Under the pieces are notes generated by a model. It ran no database searches. It saw only the letters and a program-made list of their open reading frames with translations, and was not told the origin of the DNA. Made by a program: the position numbers and the translations under genes. From Methylobacterium fujisawaense (GTDB taxonomy: Bacteria; Pseudomonadota; Alphaproteobacteria; Rhizobiales; Beijerinckiaceae), in NCBI RefSeq assembly GCF_014138435.1, contig NZ_JACJIM010000004.1, positions 186,001 through 250,000 of the forward strand: a stretch of DNA of 64,000 nt, given 5' to 3'. Each line of letters starts with the position of its first letter. The first letter of the stretch is position 1. Shown one piece after another: positions 39,006-48,013 of the stretch.

Positions 39006-40574
39006 ATGCAGGCCGAGATCGAAGCCCCGACCCGCCCGCCCGCCGCCGGCGACGTGCCGCGCACGATCCGCCTGAGCCCCGACGACAACGTCGCCATCGT
39101 GGTCAACGCCTTCGGGCTGCCGGCCGGCACGGTCTTCCCGGACGGGCTGGAGCTCGTCGAGTTCGTGCCGCAGGGCCACAAGGTCGCCCTCACCGACATC
39201 CCGGAGGGCGGGGCGGTCCGCCGCTACGGCGAGGTGGTGGGTCTCGCCACGCAGGCGATCCCGCGGGGCGCCTGGGTCGAGGAATCCCGCGTCGCGACGC
39301 CGGTCGCCCCCGCCCTCGACGCCCTGGAGATGGCCACCCGCGTGCCGGCCCCCCTGCCCCCGCTGGAAGGCTACACCTTCGAGGGCTACCGCAACCCGGA
39401 CGGGTCGGTGGGCACCAAGAACATCCTGGCGATCTCGATCAGCGTGCAATGCGTCGCCGGCACCCTCGACGTGGCGATCCGGCGGATCAAGCAGGAGCTG
39501 CTGCCGCGCTACCCCAACGTCGACGACGTGGTCGGCCTGACCCACGCCTATGGCTGCGGCGTCGCCATCAACGCCCCCGAGGCGGTGGTGCCGATCCGGA
39601 CGCTCCAGAGCCTCGCGCAGAACCCGAATTTCGGCGGCGCGGTCATGGTCGTCGGCCTCGGCTGCGAGAAGCTCGTCTCGGAGCGCCTCCTGCCCGACAA
39701 CGGCGCCGCCGGCGATGGGGTGGTTCGGCTGCAGGACGAGCGCCATCACGGCTTCTCGGCCATGATCGACAGCATCCTGGCGATGGCCGAGGCGCGCCTC
39801 GCGGAGCTGAACCGCCGGACCCGCGAGACCTGCCCGGCCTCGGACCTCGTGGTCGGCCTGCAATGCGGCGGCAGCGACGCCTTCTCGGGGGTGACCGCCA
39901 ACCCGGCGCTCGGCTTCGCGGCCGACCTGCTGGTGCGCTGCGGCGCCACCGTGATGTTCTCGGAGGTGACCGAGGTGCGCGACGCGATCCACCTCCTGAC
40001 CCCGCGCGCCAAGACGCCGGAGGTCGCCGAGGCGCTGATCCGCGAGATGGCGTGGTACGACGCCTACCTCGCCAAGGGCGAGGCCGACCGGCGGGCCAAC
40101 CCGTCGCCGGGCAACAAGAAGGGCGGCCTCAACAACATCGTCGAGAAGGCTTTGGGCTCGGTCGCCAAATCGGGCACGAGCGCGATCTCCGGGGTCCTGG
40201 CGCCGGGGGAGCGCGTCCGCGAGAAGGGCCTGATCTTCGCCGCGACCCCGGCGAGCGACTTCGTCTGCGGCACGCTGCAGCTCGCCTCGGGGATGACCGT
40301 CCAGGTCTTCTCCACCGGGCGCGGCACGCCCTACGGGCTCAGCCAGGCCCCGGTGATCAAGGTCGCGACCCGGACGGAACTCGCCGAGCGCTGGTCCGAT
40401 CTGATCGACCTGGATGCCGGCCGCATCGCCACCGGCGCGGCCACGATCGAGGAGGTCGGCTGGGAGCTGTTCCACCTGATCCTCGACGTGGCGAGTGGGC
40501 GCAAGCGCCCCTGGTCCGACCGGTGGGGGCTGTTCAATGATCTGACCCTGTTCAACCCGGCGCCGATCACCTGA
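39006..40574 (+). CDS. garD: Galactarate dehydratase
   Basis: 522 residues of the UxaA/GarD (altronate/galactarate dehydratase) family. The N-terminal SAF-like domain ([18 protein letters not shown]) is joined to the large domain ([64 protein letters not shown]). Conserved Cys and His of the Fe-binding site lie in these blocks. It dehydrates D-galactarate to 5-keto-4-deoxy-D-glucarate. The length matches GarD and exceeds UxaA. The order garL-garR-garD on one strand with short gaps indicates an operon. Confidence 0.94.
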   Translation: MQAEIEAPTRPPAAGDVPRTIRLSPDDNVAIVVNAFGLPAGTVFPDGLELVEFVPQGHKVALTDIPEGGAVRRYGEVVGLATQAIPRGAWVEESRVATPVAPALDALEMATRVPAPLPPLEGYTFEGYRNPDGSVGTKNILAISISVQCVAGTLDVAIRRIKQELLPRYPNVDDVVGLTHAYGCGVAINAPEAVVPIRTLQSLAQNPNFGGAVMVVGLGCEKLVSERLLPDNGAAGDGVVRLQDERHHGFSAMIDSILAMAEARLAELNRRTRETCPASDLVVGLQCGGSDAFSGVTANPALGFAADLLVRCGATVMFSEVTEVRDAIHLLTPRAKTPEVAEALIREMAWYDAYLAKGEADRRANPSPGNKKGGLNNIVEKALGSVAKSGTSAISGVLAPGERVREKGLIFAATPASDFVCGTLQLASGMTVQVFSTGRGTPYGLSQAPVIKVATRTELAERWSDLIDLDAGRIATGAATIEEVGWELFHLILDVASGRKRPWSDRWGLFNDLTLFNPAPIT

Positions 40575-40645
40575 GGGCGGCCGGGGGGCATGCGCCCTGC
40601 GGCGTCGTCAGCGTGGCCGCGTTCTGCTAGGCAGCCGGCATTGCC

Positions 40646-41848
40646 ATGACGCTGCCGATTCCCTCCCTCCGGACCCTGCTCTTCCGCCTGCACTGGGCGC
40701 TTGGCCTCACCGCCGGCCTCGTCCTCGCCCTGATGGGCCTGACCGGGGCGCTGATGAGCTACGAGGAGGCGCTGACCGCCTTCGCCAACCGCGACCGGCT
40801 GGAGGTCACGCCCGGCGCGCGGACGGCGCTGTCTCCCGCGACCCTCGCGGCGCGGATCGACGCGCAGGCGGGGGGGCGTATCGCCAACGTGCTGACCCTG
40901 TCGGACGATCCGCGCGCCAGCGTCCATGTCCGCTTCGCCCGCGATCCCGAGACCCGCGCGCGGCCGCCCGCCGCCTATGCCGATCCCTACGACGGCACCC
41001 TGCTCGGCCCGGTGCGGCTGGAGGGGGCCTTCACCACGGTGCGGGACCTGCACCGCTGGCTGCTGCTCCCCGGCGGGTCCAAGGGCTGGGGCCGCACGAT
41101 CACGGGCGCCTGCACCCTGGCGCTGCTGGCTTTCCTGGCGACGGGTCTCTACCTGCGCTGGCCCAGGATCCATCGCTGGCGGATCTGGCTGAAGCCGGCC
41201 CTGTCGCGCCCCGGCCGGCCGCGCTGGTGGTCGCTGCACGCCGTGGTCGGGACGTGGCTGCTGCCCGTCTACCTGGTCATCGCGCTCAGCGGCCTGACAT
41301 GGTCCTACCCGTCGTTCAAGGACGGCGCCACGCGGCTGCTCGCGGGCGCTCCGGACGCGGGGAAGCCTGCGCGACCGGCCGGGAGCAAGGCTGCCGGACG
41401 CCCGGTCGATGCCGGGGCCGATGGCGGCGCGGCCGTCGACCGCGCCTGGGCGGATTTCCGCGCGCGGACCGGTGACGCCGCCGGGACAGCGGTCCTGACC
41501 CTGCCGGGGGCCGACACGAAGGCGATCCGGATCCGCTGGCTGCCCAAGGGCGTCGATGCGCCGAGCGCCCGCAACGAGGAGCGCTACGATCCCCTCACGG
41601 GCGCCTTGCTGGCCGCCGAGCGCGCCACCGATGCGCCGCTGGGCCGGCGTCTCCTGGACAACATCCTGGAGGTGCATCGCGGCCGCTTCTTCGGCGATCT
41701 CGTCGCTCTGCTGTTCTGTCTCGCGGCCCTGGCCATGCCGGGTTTCGCGGCCACCGGCCTGACCCTCTACGTCCTGCGCCGCCGCGCCGGTGCCCGGCGC
41801 AGGGCCGTCGAGCCGAAAGCGTCGGCAGGGGCCGTCCGCGCGGTGTGA
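40646..41848 (+). CDS. PepSY-associated membrane protein
   Basis: 400 residues. Four membrane helices are visible: near the N-terminus (LHWALGLTAGLVLALMGLTGALMSY), near 155 (ALLAFLATGLYLRWPRIH), near 200 (VVGTWLLPVYLVIALSGLTWSY) and near 365. PepSY-type periplasmic segments lie between them. The family commonly pairs with TonB-dependent siderophore receptors and may reduce ferric siderophore complexes at the inner membrane. Here such a receptor gene is convergent downstream, which supports a role in iron acquisition. No hallmark haem ligands can be assigned with certainty. Confidence 0.88.
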   Translation: MTLPIPSLRTLLFRLHWALGLTAGLVLALMGLTGALMSYEEALTAFANRDRLEVTPGARTALSPATLAARIDAQAGGRIANVLTLSDDPRASVHVRFARDPETRARPPAAYADPYDGTLLGPVRLEGAFTTVRDLHRWLLLPGGSKGWGRTITGACTLALLAFLATGLYLRWPRIHRWRIWLKPALSRPGRPRWWSLHAVVGTWLLPVYLVIALSGLTWSYPSFKDGATRLLAGAPDAGKPARPAGSKAAGRPVDAGADGGAAVDRAWADFRARTGDAAGTAVLTLPGADTKAIRIRWLPKGVDAPSARNEERYDPLTGALLAAERATDAPLGRRLLDNILEVHRGRFFGDLVALLFCLAALAMPGFAATGLTLYVLRRRAGARRRAVEPKASAGAVRAV

Positions 41849-41880
41849 GACCCTGCGCCCGTGTGGCCTTCGGCCGCTCC

Positions 41881-41921
41881 AGCCCGCTCGCCGTCGCGAG
41901 CGCCGCGAAGGCGAGCGGGGC
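41881..41921. repeat. Inverted repeat between convergent iron-uptake genes
   Basis: GCCCGCTCGCC and GGCGAGCGGGGC flank a 17-bp spacer GTCGCGAGCGCCGCGAA that resembles the arm of repeat family B at 4011. It may be a decayed family member, and may also work as a terminator for the PepSY and receptor genes. Confidence 0.5.
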
Positions 41922-42045
41922 GTCATGACGCCGGTCCGTGGAGCGCCGCCCGGGCGTGCATCGCTCCGTGCGGGACCGGCAGCACTGCACTCCCCCGGTG
42001 ACGCGATAGACGAGGCCGCCGCCTCCGCGAGGCCGCCCGCCCGGT

Positions 42046-44226
42046 TCAGAGCCGGGCGGTGATCGTCGCGAGCACCGTGAACGGCGCGCCGGGCGTGTTG
42101 TTGGTCACGCTCGTCGGCGCCTCGATGTAACGTGCGTTCGTCAGATTGCGCATGTTGACCGACAAGCGCCAATGCGCGTCGAAGTCGTAGTATACGAGCG
42201 CGTCGAGGCGATTGTAGGCACCCACGGTGAAGCTGTTGTTGAGGTCGCCGTAGCGCTGGCCGACATGGGTGATGCCGAACCCGAGCCCGAGCCCGCGGAG
42301 CGGGCCATGCTGGACATCATAAGTCGTCCAGAGGCTGCCGCTGAAGACCGGCACGCCGGCGAGGCGATTGCCGATCGCGAAGGTCGTGTCTTTGGTGATC
42401 CGCGCGTCGATCAGGCCGACGCTGCCGATGATGTTCCAGCCGGGCAGGATCTCACCGGCCAGATCCGCCTCGACCCCCTGCGATTGCTGCTGGCCGGTGA
42501 TGACGGAGAAGGTGGGGTTCTGTGGATCGGTGGCCGCGACGTTGTCCCGCGTGATCCGGAAGGCGGCTGCGCTCAGGGTCAGGCCGGGATTGAGATCGAC
42601 CCGGGTACCGACCTCGATCTGATCGCCCGTGCTGGGAGGCGGGCTGGTCACGTTCAAGACGCTTGCGGTCTGCGGCAGGAACGAGGTGGCGTAGCTCGCA
42701 TAGAAGGTCAGCGGCTCGAACGGCCTGTAGATCAGGCCGACCCGCGGCGAGGCGCCAAACAGGGTCTGCTCGGGCGGCTGGGACTTCGATGCCGGCACGC
42801 GGCTGAAATAGTATTGGCTGCCGAGGTCGAACCGAGCTCCGACGACGAGCTGCAATCCGGGCGCGAGCACGATCTGGTCCTGCGCATAAAACCCGTACAC
42901 TTCCAGCTTCTGCTTCAGGTCAGACTGGAACCGGAGTGGCTGGAAGGCCGCACCGAACACAGGGGTGAGGAAGCTGACGGGGGCGAGGTTGCCTTGCAGC
43001 AGGAGGGCGTGCCGGAAGCCGTTGGAATATTCGATCCCCAGGAGCCCCGTATGGGCGAGGCCGAAGGTCTCGAACTTCATCACGGCCTCGGACTGCGTGT
43101 CGACCGCGGCAAAGCGTGAATTGACCGCTGACTCGCGTCGGTTCACCAGCGTGCCGGCAGTGTTGACGCTCTCGGCGCGGGCCGCGAACACGTCGAAGGT
43201 GCCCCATTGCCCACTGACGATCTGCCGGAGCATCAGGTTCTCGTTGACGTCGTGCTCGGCCCGCATGGTGATCGTGTTGAAGGCTCCGGAGTATCGTGAC
43301 GAGGGCTCGCCGTAGAACCGGCTGATGTTGTCGAGGGGCACGCGGCCACGGAAGGCCACCAGACCTTCGTCATACTGGCTGTGCTGGTTGGTGAATTCCG
43401 AGTTCACGTAGACGCGGGTGTCAGCACTCGGGGTCCAACTGAAGGCGGGCGCTACGAAGACGCGCCGATTGGTGTCGCCCCCGAAGTTGCGGAAGGTCGG
43501 ATCTTCCTGCGCGGCGAAGCTGAGACGGGCGGCAAGCCCCTCGACAGCAGGTAGCGCACTCGACACGGAGCCCTGGAAGCGCCGGAAGCCGAAGCTGCCG
43601 CCCTGGACGCTCGCATCGGCTGTCGGTTCAAGCGTCGGCCGGCGGGTCACGATGTTGATGACCCCGCCCGGATCGCCGCGACCGAACAGCATGGAGGCTG
43701 GCCCCTTGATGACCTCGACACGTTCGGCATCCACAAGGTCCCGTGTGACCGGGTAGAAGTTGATCGCTGGATCGACCAGCACACCGTCGACGGCGAAGAC
43801 CTGCGTGGAGAATCCGCGGATGAGGTAGTTCTGCGATCGTCCCTGGATGGTGCTGCCGAGCACGACGTTGCTGACGTTGGTTACGGCATCGGTCAGGCGC
43901 AGGTCCTGCTGGTCGGTCAGCACCGCGCGGGGAACGATGTTGATCGATTGCGGCGAGTCGCGCACGGGGGTGTCGGTGCGTGTGGCCGTCGCCGAGCGTG
44001 TCGCCCGATAGCCGATGACGGGGCCATCTGCCCGTTCACCGACCGGACCGGTACCGGTGACGCTGAGTTCCGAGAGAACGACCTCGTCGGCTGTCGGAGC
44101 GGATTGCGCGAGAACCTCTGCGGGCGAAGAAAATAGAAGGGCCGTTGCAAGTCCGGCTCGATAGAGAATCAAGCAAGAGCGATAATATTTGGCTTGATCG
44201 ACGGCGTCGATCTGATCGGCTGGCAT
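42046..44226 (-). CDS. TonB-dependent siderophore receptor
   Basis: 726 residues. A signal-like stretch lies at about 17-40 (LILYRAGLATALLFSSPAEVLAQ), then a TonB-box-like DEVVLSELSVTG. The plug domain follows (DTPVRDSPQSINIVPRAVLTDQQ, YLIRGFSTQVFAVDGVLVD, VEVIKGPASMLFGRGDPGGVINIVTRRP). The 22-strand barrel closes near NMRNLTNARYIEAPTS and ends ITARL. FhuA/FoxA-like hydroxamate receptors are the nearest type I recall. It lacks an N-terminal FecA-like signalling domain. Codon choice is somewhat less GC-biased than in neighbouring genes. Imports a ferric siderophore through the outer membrane. Confidence 0.93.
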   Translation of the reverse strand: MPADQIDAVDQAKYYRSCLILYRAGLATALLFSSPAEVLAQSAPTADEVVLSELSVTGTGPVGERADGPVIGYRATRSATATRTDTPVRDSPQSINIVPRAVLTDQQDLRLTDAVTNVSNVVLGSTIQGRSQNYLIRGFSTQVFAVDGVLVDPAINFYPVTRDLVDAERVEVIKGPASMLFGRGDPGGVINIVTRRPTLEPTADASVQGGSFGFRRFQGSVSSALPAVEGLAARLSFAAQEDPTFRNFGGDTNRRVFVAPAFSWTPSADTRVYVNSEFTNQHSQYDEGLVAFRGRVPLDNISRFYGEPSSRYSGAFNTITMRAEHDVNENLMLRQIVSGQWGTFDVFAARAESVNTAGTLVNRRESAVNSRFAAVDTQSEAVMKFETFGLAHTGLLGIEYSNGFRHALLLQGNLAPVSFLTPVFGAAFQPLRFQSDLKQKLEVYGFYAQDQIVLAPGLQLVVGARFDLGSQYYFSRVPASKSQPPEQTLFGASPRVGLIYRPFEPLTFYASYATSFLPQTASVLNVTSPPPSTGDQIEVGTRVDLNPGLTLSAAAFRITRDNVAATDPQNPTFSVITGQQQSQGVEADLAGEILPGWNIIGSVGLIDARITKDTTFAIGNRLAGVPVFSGSLWTTYDVQHGPLRGLGLGFGITHVGQRYGDLNNSFTVGAYNRLDALVYYDFDAHWRLSVNMRNLTNARYIEAPTSVTNNTPGAPFTVLATITARL

Positions 44227-44599
44227 AATTTAAAATCATTCTTAGGAGTGGCGTCTCGATATGACGCTGTATTCCTAGAGTGCAAATGCCGCTCGATCTC
44301 AATGGCGATCGAGCATGGCGCGGATCGGGGGCGCATCCTGTGTCCGGGTGTTGCGTGAAGGGCACGATTTGTTCTGAAATACTTTGAAGTCATTCAAATC
44401 TGACAACTTTTGCGTGTGATTTGCTGAAACTTCGCAACCCGTTGCATCCGGTGACGGGCATCGGGATTCGTCCGCCGTACCCCGCCACATGGTGCAGGGG
44501 GTCGTCGGGAATGGCCGGCACGGCCGGCCCGCGATCGGGAATTGCGGTTGTGCGGGCTCCCTGTCCGTGCGGCCCATGGAGGCCGCCACGGAGCCGGGA
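44227..44599. other. Intergenic region upstream of the siderophore receptor
   Basis: 373 bp, AT-richer than average over 44227-44430, ending at the stop of the TetR gene. It holds the receptor promoter. A 16-bp inverted repeat TTTGAA-GTCA-TTCAAA lies at 44383-44398 and could be an operator. No further gene is seen. Confidence 0.5.
44229..44245 (-). promoter_or_regulatory. Possible iron-control element at the receptor start
   Basis: TTTAAAATCATTCTTAG, two bases upstream of the receptor ATG, agrees at about 13 of 17 positions with the Irr-type iron-control element as I remember it. It lies where the ribosome-binding site should be. This is weak, memory-based evidence. Confidence 0.3.
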
Positions 44600-45238
44600 T
44601 CAGCGGGCTGCGGGCCGATCCGGTGTCGCCGGGCACGGCAGGCGGCCGTCGAGCCCGGCATGGAGGAGCGCGTGGATCTGGGTGACCGCCCCGGCGACGT
44701 CGTAATCGGGCAGCGCGGCGCGGCTCACGACGATCCCCTTCATCAGAGGCGCGAGGAGGGCGTAAAGCGCCGCCGGATCGCAAGCTGGCGCGGTGGCGAG
44801 CGCCGACAAGGTCGCAACGAACCAGTCCCGGCTCTCGACTTCGGTCTGCGCCGTCATGGCGGCGATGGCCGGATTGCGCGTCGATTCCGACCAGATTTCC
44901 ACCCGCAGAGCCGCGGCTTCGCGGGTGATCGACATGAAGTAGCGGGCGATGAGGCCCAGCAACGTCCCGCGCGGGTCACTGCTGCCCTCCATCTCGGCGA
45001 CCAGGAGCGTGCCGCGCTCGCGCTCACGCTCGACCAGCCCGAGGACCAGGGCCTCCTTGGATTCGAAGTAGCGGTAGAAGTTGCCCGGGCTCATCGCGGC
45101 CTCGCGGGCGAGGTCCTGCATGGTGGTGCGATGGAAGCCGTTGCGCGTGAAGCAGGCTTCGGCGGCGTCGAGAATGTGCTCGCGCCGGGCGGAGGGCCCG
45201 ACGCGGGCCTCCGCAAGTCCGTCCGCCGCGGCGGTCAC
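44600..45238 (-). CDS. TetR/AcrR family transcriptional regulator
   Basis: 212 residues, starting at a GTG that overlaps the previous stop (GTGA), which fixes the start. The HTH is RREHILDAAEACFTRNGFHRTTMQDLAREAAMSPGNFYRYFESKEALV, and a helical effector domain follows with CDPAALYALLAPLMKGIVVSRAALPD near its end. It is co-transcribed behind a small membrane-protein gene, and twin palindromes upstream of that gene are its likely operators. The ligand is unknown. Confidence 0.92.
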   Translation of the reverse strand: MTAAADGLAEARVGPSARREHILDAAEACFTRNGFHRTTMQDLAREAAMSPGNFYRYFESKEALVLGLVERERERGTLLVAEMEGSSDPRGTLLGLIARYFMSITREAAALRVEIWSESTRNPAIAAMTAQTEVESRDWFVATLSALATAPACDPAALYALLAPLMKGIVVSRAALPDYDVAGAVTQIHALLHAGLDGRLPCPATPDRPAAR

Positions 45239-45534
45239 TGCCCCGGCTGCGCGGCGACGGCCACCGGCGTGATGCGGCTCTGATCCTTGCCCAGGCTGGC
45301 GACGGTGCAGGATTGCGGTCCCTGATGCAGGTCCGCGCAGATCCGGGCCTGCCAGCCGTCCGGGCCGGCCCCGGTCCAGCCGATCAGCGCCAGCCAGGCG
45401 AGGGCCAGGACGGCGCCGAAGGTCAGGTTGGCGGGGGTGCAGACGGCGCGGAGCTGGGCGAGAGCGCCCGGGCCGCGGGCGCCGAAACGCTCGGCATCGA
45501 GATCGGACCAGCGGCCTTCGAGGGTGAGAGCCAT
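45235..45534 (-). CDS. Small single-pass membrane protein, function unknown
   Basis: 99 residues. A soluble N-terminus (MALTLEGRWSDLDAERFGA) is followed by one membrane helix (LTFGAVLALAWLALIGWTG) and a C-terminal part with two Cys (ARICADLHQGPQSCTVASLG) that would face the periplasm if the N-terminus stays inside. No family recognised. It overlaps the TetR start by 4 bp, so the repressor is made from the same mRNA. Two perfect TetR-type palindromes lie 29 bp upstream. Confidence 0.75.
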   Translation of the reverse strand: MALTLEGRWSDLDAERFGARGPGALAQLRAVCTPANLTFGAVLALAWLALIGWTGAGPDGWQARICADLHQGPQSCTVASLGKDQSRITPVAVAAQPGQ

Positions 45535-45562
45535 CGTGCGCTCCTGTTGGCCTCACCTGTAT

Positions 45563-45598
45563 AATGAACGTTCATTCTCATGTCAATGAACGTTCATT
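45563..45598. promoter_or_regulatory. Two identical 14-bp palindromes, tandem TetR operators
   Basis: AATGAACGTTCATT occurs at 45563-45576 and again at 45585-45598, each a perfect palindrome. The centres are 22 bp apart, two helical turns, so two dimers would bind the same DNA face. They precede the membrane-protein/TetR operon, where a promoter must lie. Strong evidence for autoregulation; actual binding is an inference. Confidence 0.85.
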
Positions 45599-45918
45599 CT
45601 CGTCGAGGTCGCGCAGCGGACGAAGGACGGCCTGCCGCCGATGCCTGCGGTTCGTCGGGAGGGAGGGCGCGATCGCCGCCGGGTCTTCGACGCTGGTGCA
45701 GGGTATGCCGGAGCGGCGGTTCGGACCGGTGCGCGGGCGGGACGCCGCTCCGGGTCCCCGATCCCTCCCGCCGCGCTCCGGCGGCTCGGGATCGGGACGC
45801 GCAGATCCGGTCATGGTGGATCCGGTCATGGCGGAGCCGGGCCGGAACCCGCGATCCGCGGCCGTGTCGCGATCTCGGCGCGTCCGGGAGCCCCGTCCCG
45901 GACGCGCGAGGCCTGCCG
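45599..45918. other. Intergenic region with no recognised gene
   Basis: 320 bp between the operators and the end of cysI. GC-rich, with GGATCCGGTCATGG-type short repeats (TCATGGTGGATCCGG / TCATGGCGGAGCCGG near 45812-45842) but no credible gene or terminator. Confidence 0.45.
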
Positions 45919-47751
45919 TCAGCCGAGCACGGCCGGCTTGAGGGCGCCGGTCCGCTCGTGGAAGTCCGGGCCGTTGGTGGTCCGGGCCACGTGGCCGGCG
46001 CGGATCAGGTAGTCGCCGAAATGCTCGCCCGGCTGCCGACCCTTCGCGTAGTCGGCAAACAGCGGATCGAGGGTGCTGCGGATCTCGGAGGCCGCGACGT
46101 CCTCCTTGTAGAGCTTGCTCAGGCGCGAGCCGTCGTGGGCGGCGCCGAGATAGAGGTGGTAGCGCTCGGGGCCGCGGCCCACGAGGCCGATCTCGGAGAT
46201 GAACGGCCGGGCACAGCCGTTCGGGCAGCCGGTGGAGCGGATCGTGATCTCCTCCTCGGCGAGCCCGTGGGACGCGAGGCTCTCCTCCAGCTCCGTCATC
46301 AGGTCCGGCAGGTAGCGCTCGCTCTCGGCGAGCGCCAGGCCGCAGGTCGGCAGGGCCACGCAGGCGAGCGAGTTGCGCCGCAGCGCGCCCGCGCCCCGGG
46401 TCAGGCCGTATTCGTCGACGAGCGCGTCGATCTCCGCGCGCTTCTCCGCCGGGACGTTGGCGATGATCACGTTCTGGTTGCCGGTGAGGCGGAAATCGCC
46501 CTCGTGCACCTCGGCGATGCGCCGCAGGCCCGAGAGGAATTGCGGCCCGCCCTCGATGTCCTTGATCCGGCCCGAGGGCACGTAGAGGGTGAGGTGATAG
46601 CGGCCGTCGTCGCCCTCGACCCAGCCGTAGCGGTCGCCGTTGTTGGTGAAGGTGAAGGGTTTGGGCGCGCCGAGCTTCTGGCCGATCCGCTTCTCCACCT
46701 CGGCCCGGAAGGCGTCGAGCCCGTAGCGCTCGATCGTGTACTTGAGGCGGGCGTTCTTGCGGTTCTTGCGGTTGCCCCAGTCGCGCTGGACCGTCATCAC
46801 GGCCTCAGCGACCTTGAGGGCGTCCTCCGGCTTCACGAAGCCCATCACGTCGGCGGTGCGCGGGAAGGTATCGGGCTCGCCGTGGGTCATGCCCATGCCG
46901 CCGCCCACCGTCACGTTCCAGCCCGTCACCTGGTTCTTCTTGTCCAGGATCGCGATGAAGCCGAGGTCGTGGGCGAAGATGTCGACCTCGTTGGAGGGCG
47001 GCACCGCCACGACCGTCTTGAACTTCCGCGGCAGGTAGGTCCGCCCGTAGACCGGCTCGACCTCGGCCGCGTCCTCGCCGCCGACCACGCGCTCGCCGTC
47101 GAGCCAGATCTCCCGCCACGCGCTGGTCTTGGGCAGCAGCGAGTCGGAGATGTCCTTGGCGAGCTGGTAGGCGGCCTTGTGGGCGCCTGCCTGCGCCGGG
47201 TTCGTCGCCGCCATGACGTTGCGGTTGACGTCGCCGCAGGCCGCGATCGTGTCGAGGAGCGCGCCGTCGATGGCCGCCATCGTGCGCTTCAGGTTCGACT
47301 TGATCACGCCGTGGTACTGGAAGGTCTGGCGCGTGGTCGCCCGCAGCGCCCCGCCCGCGTAGGTCCGGGCGATGTCGTCGAGGATCAGCCACTGCTTCGG
47401 GGTGATGACGCCGCCCGCGATGCGCAGGCGGATCATGAAGCTGTAGGCCTTGTCGAGCTTCTTCTTGGTCCGCTCGGGGCGCAGGTCGCGGTCGTCCTGC
47501 AGGTACATCCCGTGGAACTTCACGAGCTGCCCGTCATCCTCCGAGATCGCCCCCGTGGCGTGCTTCAGGAGGCCGTCCGCAAGCGTGCCGCGGAGATAGC
47601 CGCTGGCGATCTTGATGTGCTCGTTCGCCGCGAGCTGGGCCGCGCGGGCGGCCTCGGCATCGGTGATCGGCCGGTCGGTCGGCGGGGTCTCGTAGACGCG
47701 CTTGGCCGGGGTCGGGGTCTCGGCGGCGTCGCGGGGGCTGTGGTCGTCCAT
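45919..47751 (-). CDS. cysI: Assimilatory sulfite reductase, hemoprotein subunit
   Basis: 610 residues. The siroheme and [4Fe-4S] ligands are complete: CVALPTC and GCPNGC, matching CxxxxxC and CxxxC. Siroheme-binding basic residues lie in TTRQTFQYHGVIKSNLKRTM and NRNVMA. Reduces sulfite to sulfide with six electrons from the flavoprotein encoded upstream. An N-terminal extension of about 30 residues is poor in family matches. The start used is the Met that gives MDDHSPRD. The cysJ gene lies 262 bp upstream on the same strand, with a palindromic repeat in the gap. Confidence 0.95.
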   Translation of the reverse strand: MDDHSPRDAAETPTPAKRVYETPPTDRPITDAEAARAAQLAANEHIKIASGYLRGTLADGLLKHATGAISEDDGQLVKFHGMYLQDDRDLRPERTKKKLDKAYSFMIRLRIAGGVITPKQWLILDDIARTYAGGALRATTRQTFQYHGVIKSNLKRTMAAIDGALLDTIAACGDVNRNVMAATNPAQAGAHKAAYQLAKDISDSLLPKTSAWREIWLDGERVVGGEDAAEVEPVYGRTYLPRKFKTVVAVPPSNEVDIFAHDLGFIAILDKKNQVTGWNVTVGGGMGMTHGEPDTFPRTADVMGFVKPEDALKVAEAVMTVQRDWGNRKNRKNARLKYTIERYGLDAFRAEVEKRIGQKLGAPKPFTFTNNGDRYGWVEGDDGRYHLTLYVPSGRIKDIEGGPQFLSGLRRIAEVHEGDFRLTGNQNVIIANVPAEKRAEIDALVDEYGLTRGAGALRRNSLACVALPTCGLALAESERYLPDLMTELEESLASHGLAEEEITIRSTGCPNGCARPFISEIGLVGRGPERYHLYLGAAHDGSRLSKLYKEDVAASEIRSTLDPLFADYAKGRQPGEHFGDYLIRAGHVARTTNGPDFHERTGALKPAVLG

Positions 47752-47856
47752 GGGGTGAATCCGTCTGTCTGAACGCGTCTCCCACCCCACGCGTCAGGGG
47801 TGGGTGCCGAGCGGAACGCGTGCCGGTTCACGGGAAGGGCGGGAGCCGCGACGGTC

Positions 47857-47955
47857 CCCCTCTCCCGTGCGGGAGAGGGTCGGGGAGAGGGATGCGCCCT
47901 CTCCGGAAAGACCTGGATCCCTCACCCTGTCCCTCTCCCGCACGGGAGAGGGGAC
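47857..47955. repeat. Intergenic palindromic repeat, family C, between cysJ and cysI
   Basis: Both ends carry CCCTCTCCCGTGCGGGAGAGGG-like imperfect palindromes, and the whole is an inverted pair. On the minus strand its first 65 bp agree almost fully with the element at 53911. Position inside a probable cysJ-cysI transcript means it would be transcribed and fold into a strong RNA hairpin. Confidence 0.8.
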
Positions 47956-48013
47956 CCGCGCCCCGTCCTGCTCCGCTCCAATCTCAATCCTGCGGCCTCG
48001 GAAGGCCGGTCCG

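Noticed and set aside
45580..47772. 730-codon open frame on the plus strand, antisense to cysI
   Set aside because: cysI motifs on the opposite strand are unmistakable. The plus-strand product is low-complexity Val/Arg/Glu/Leu text.
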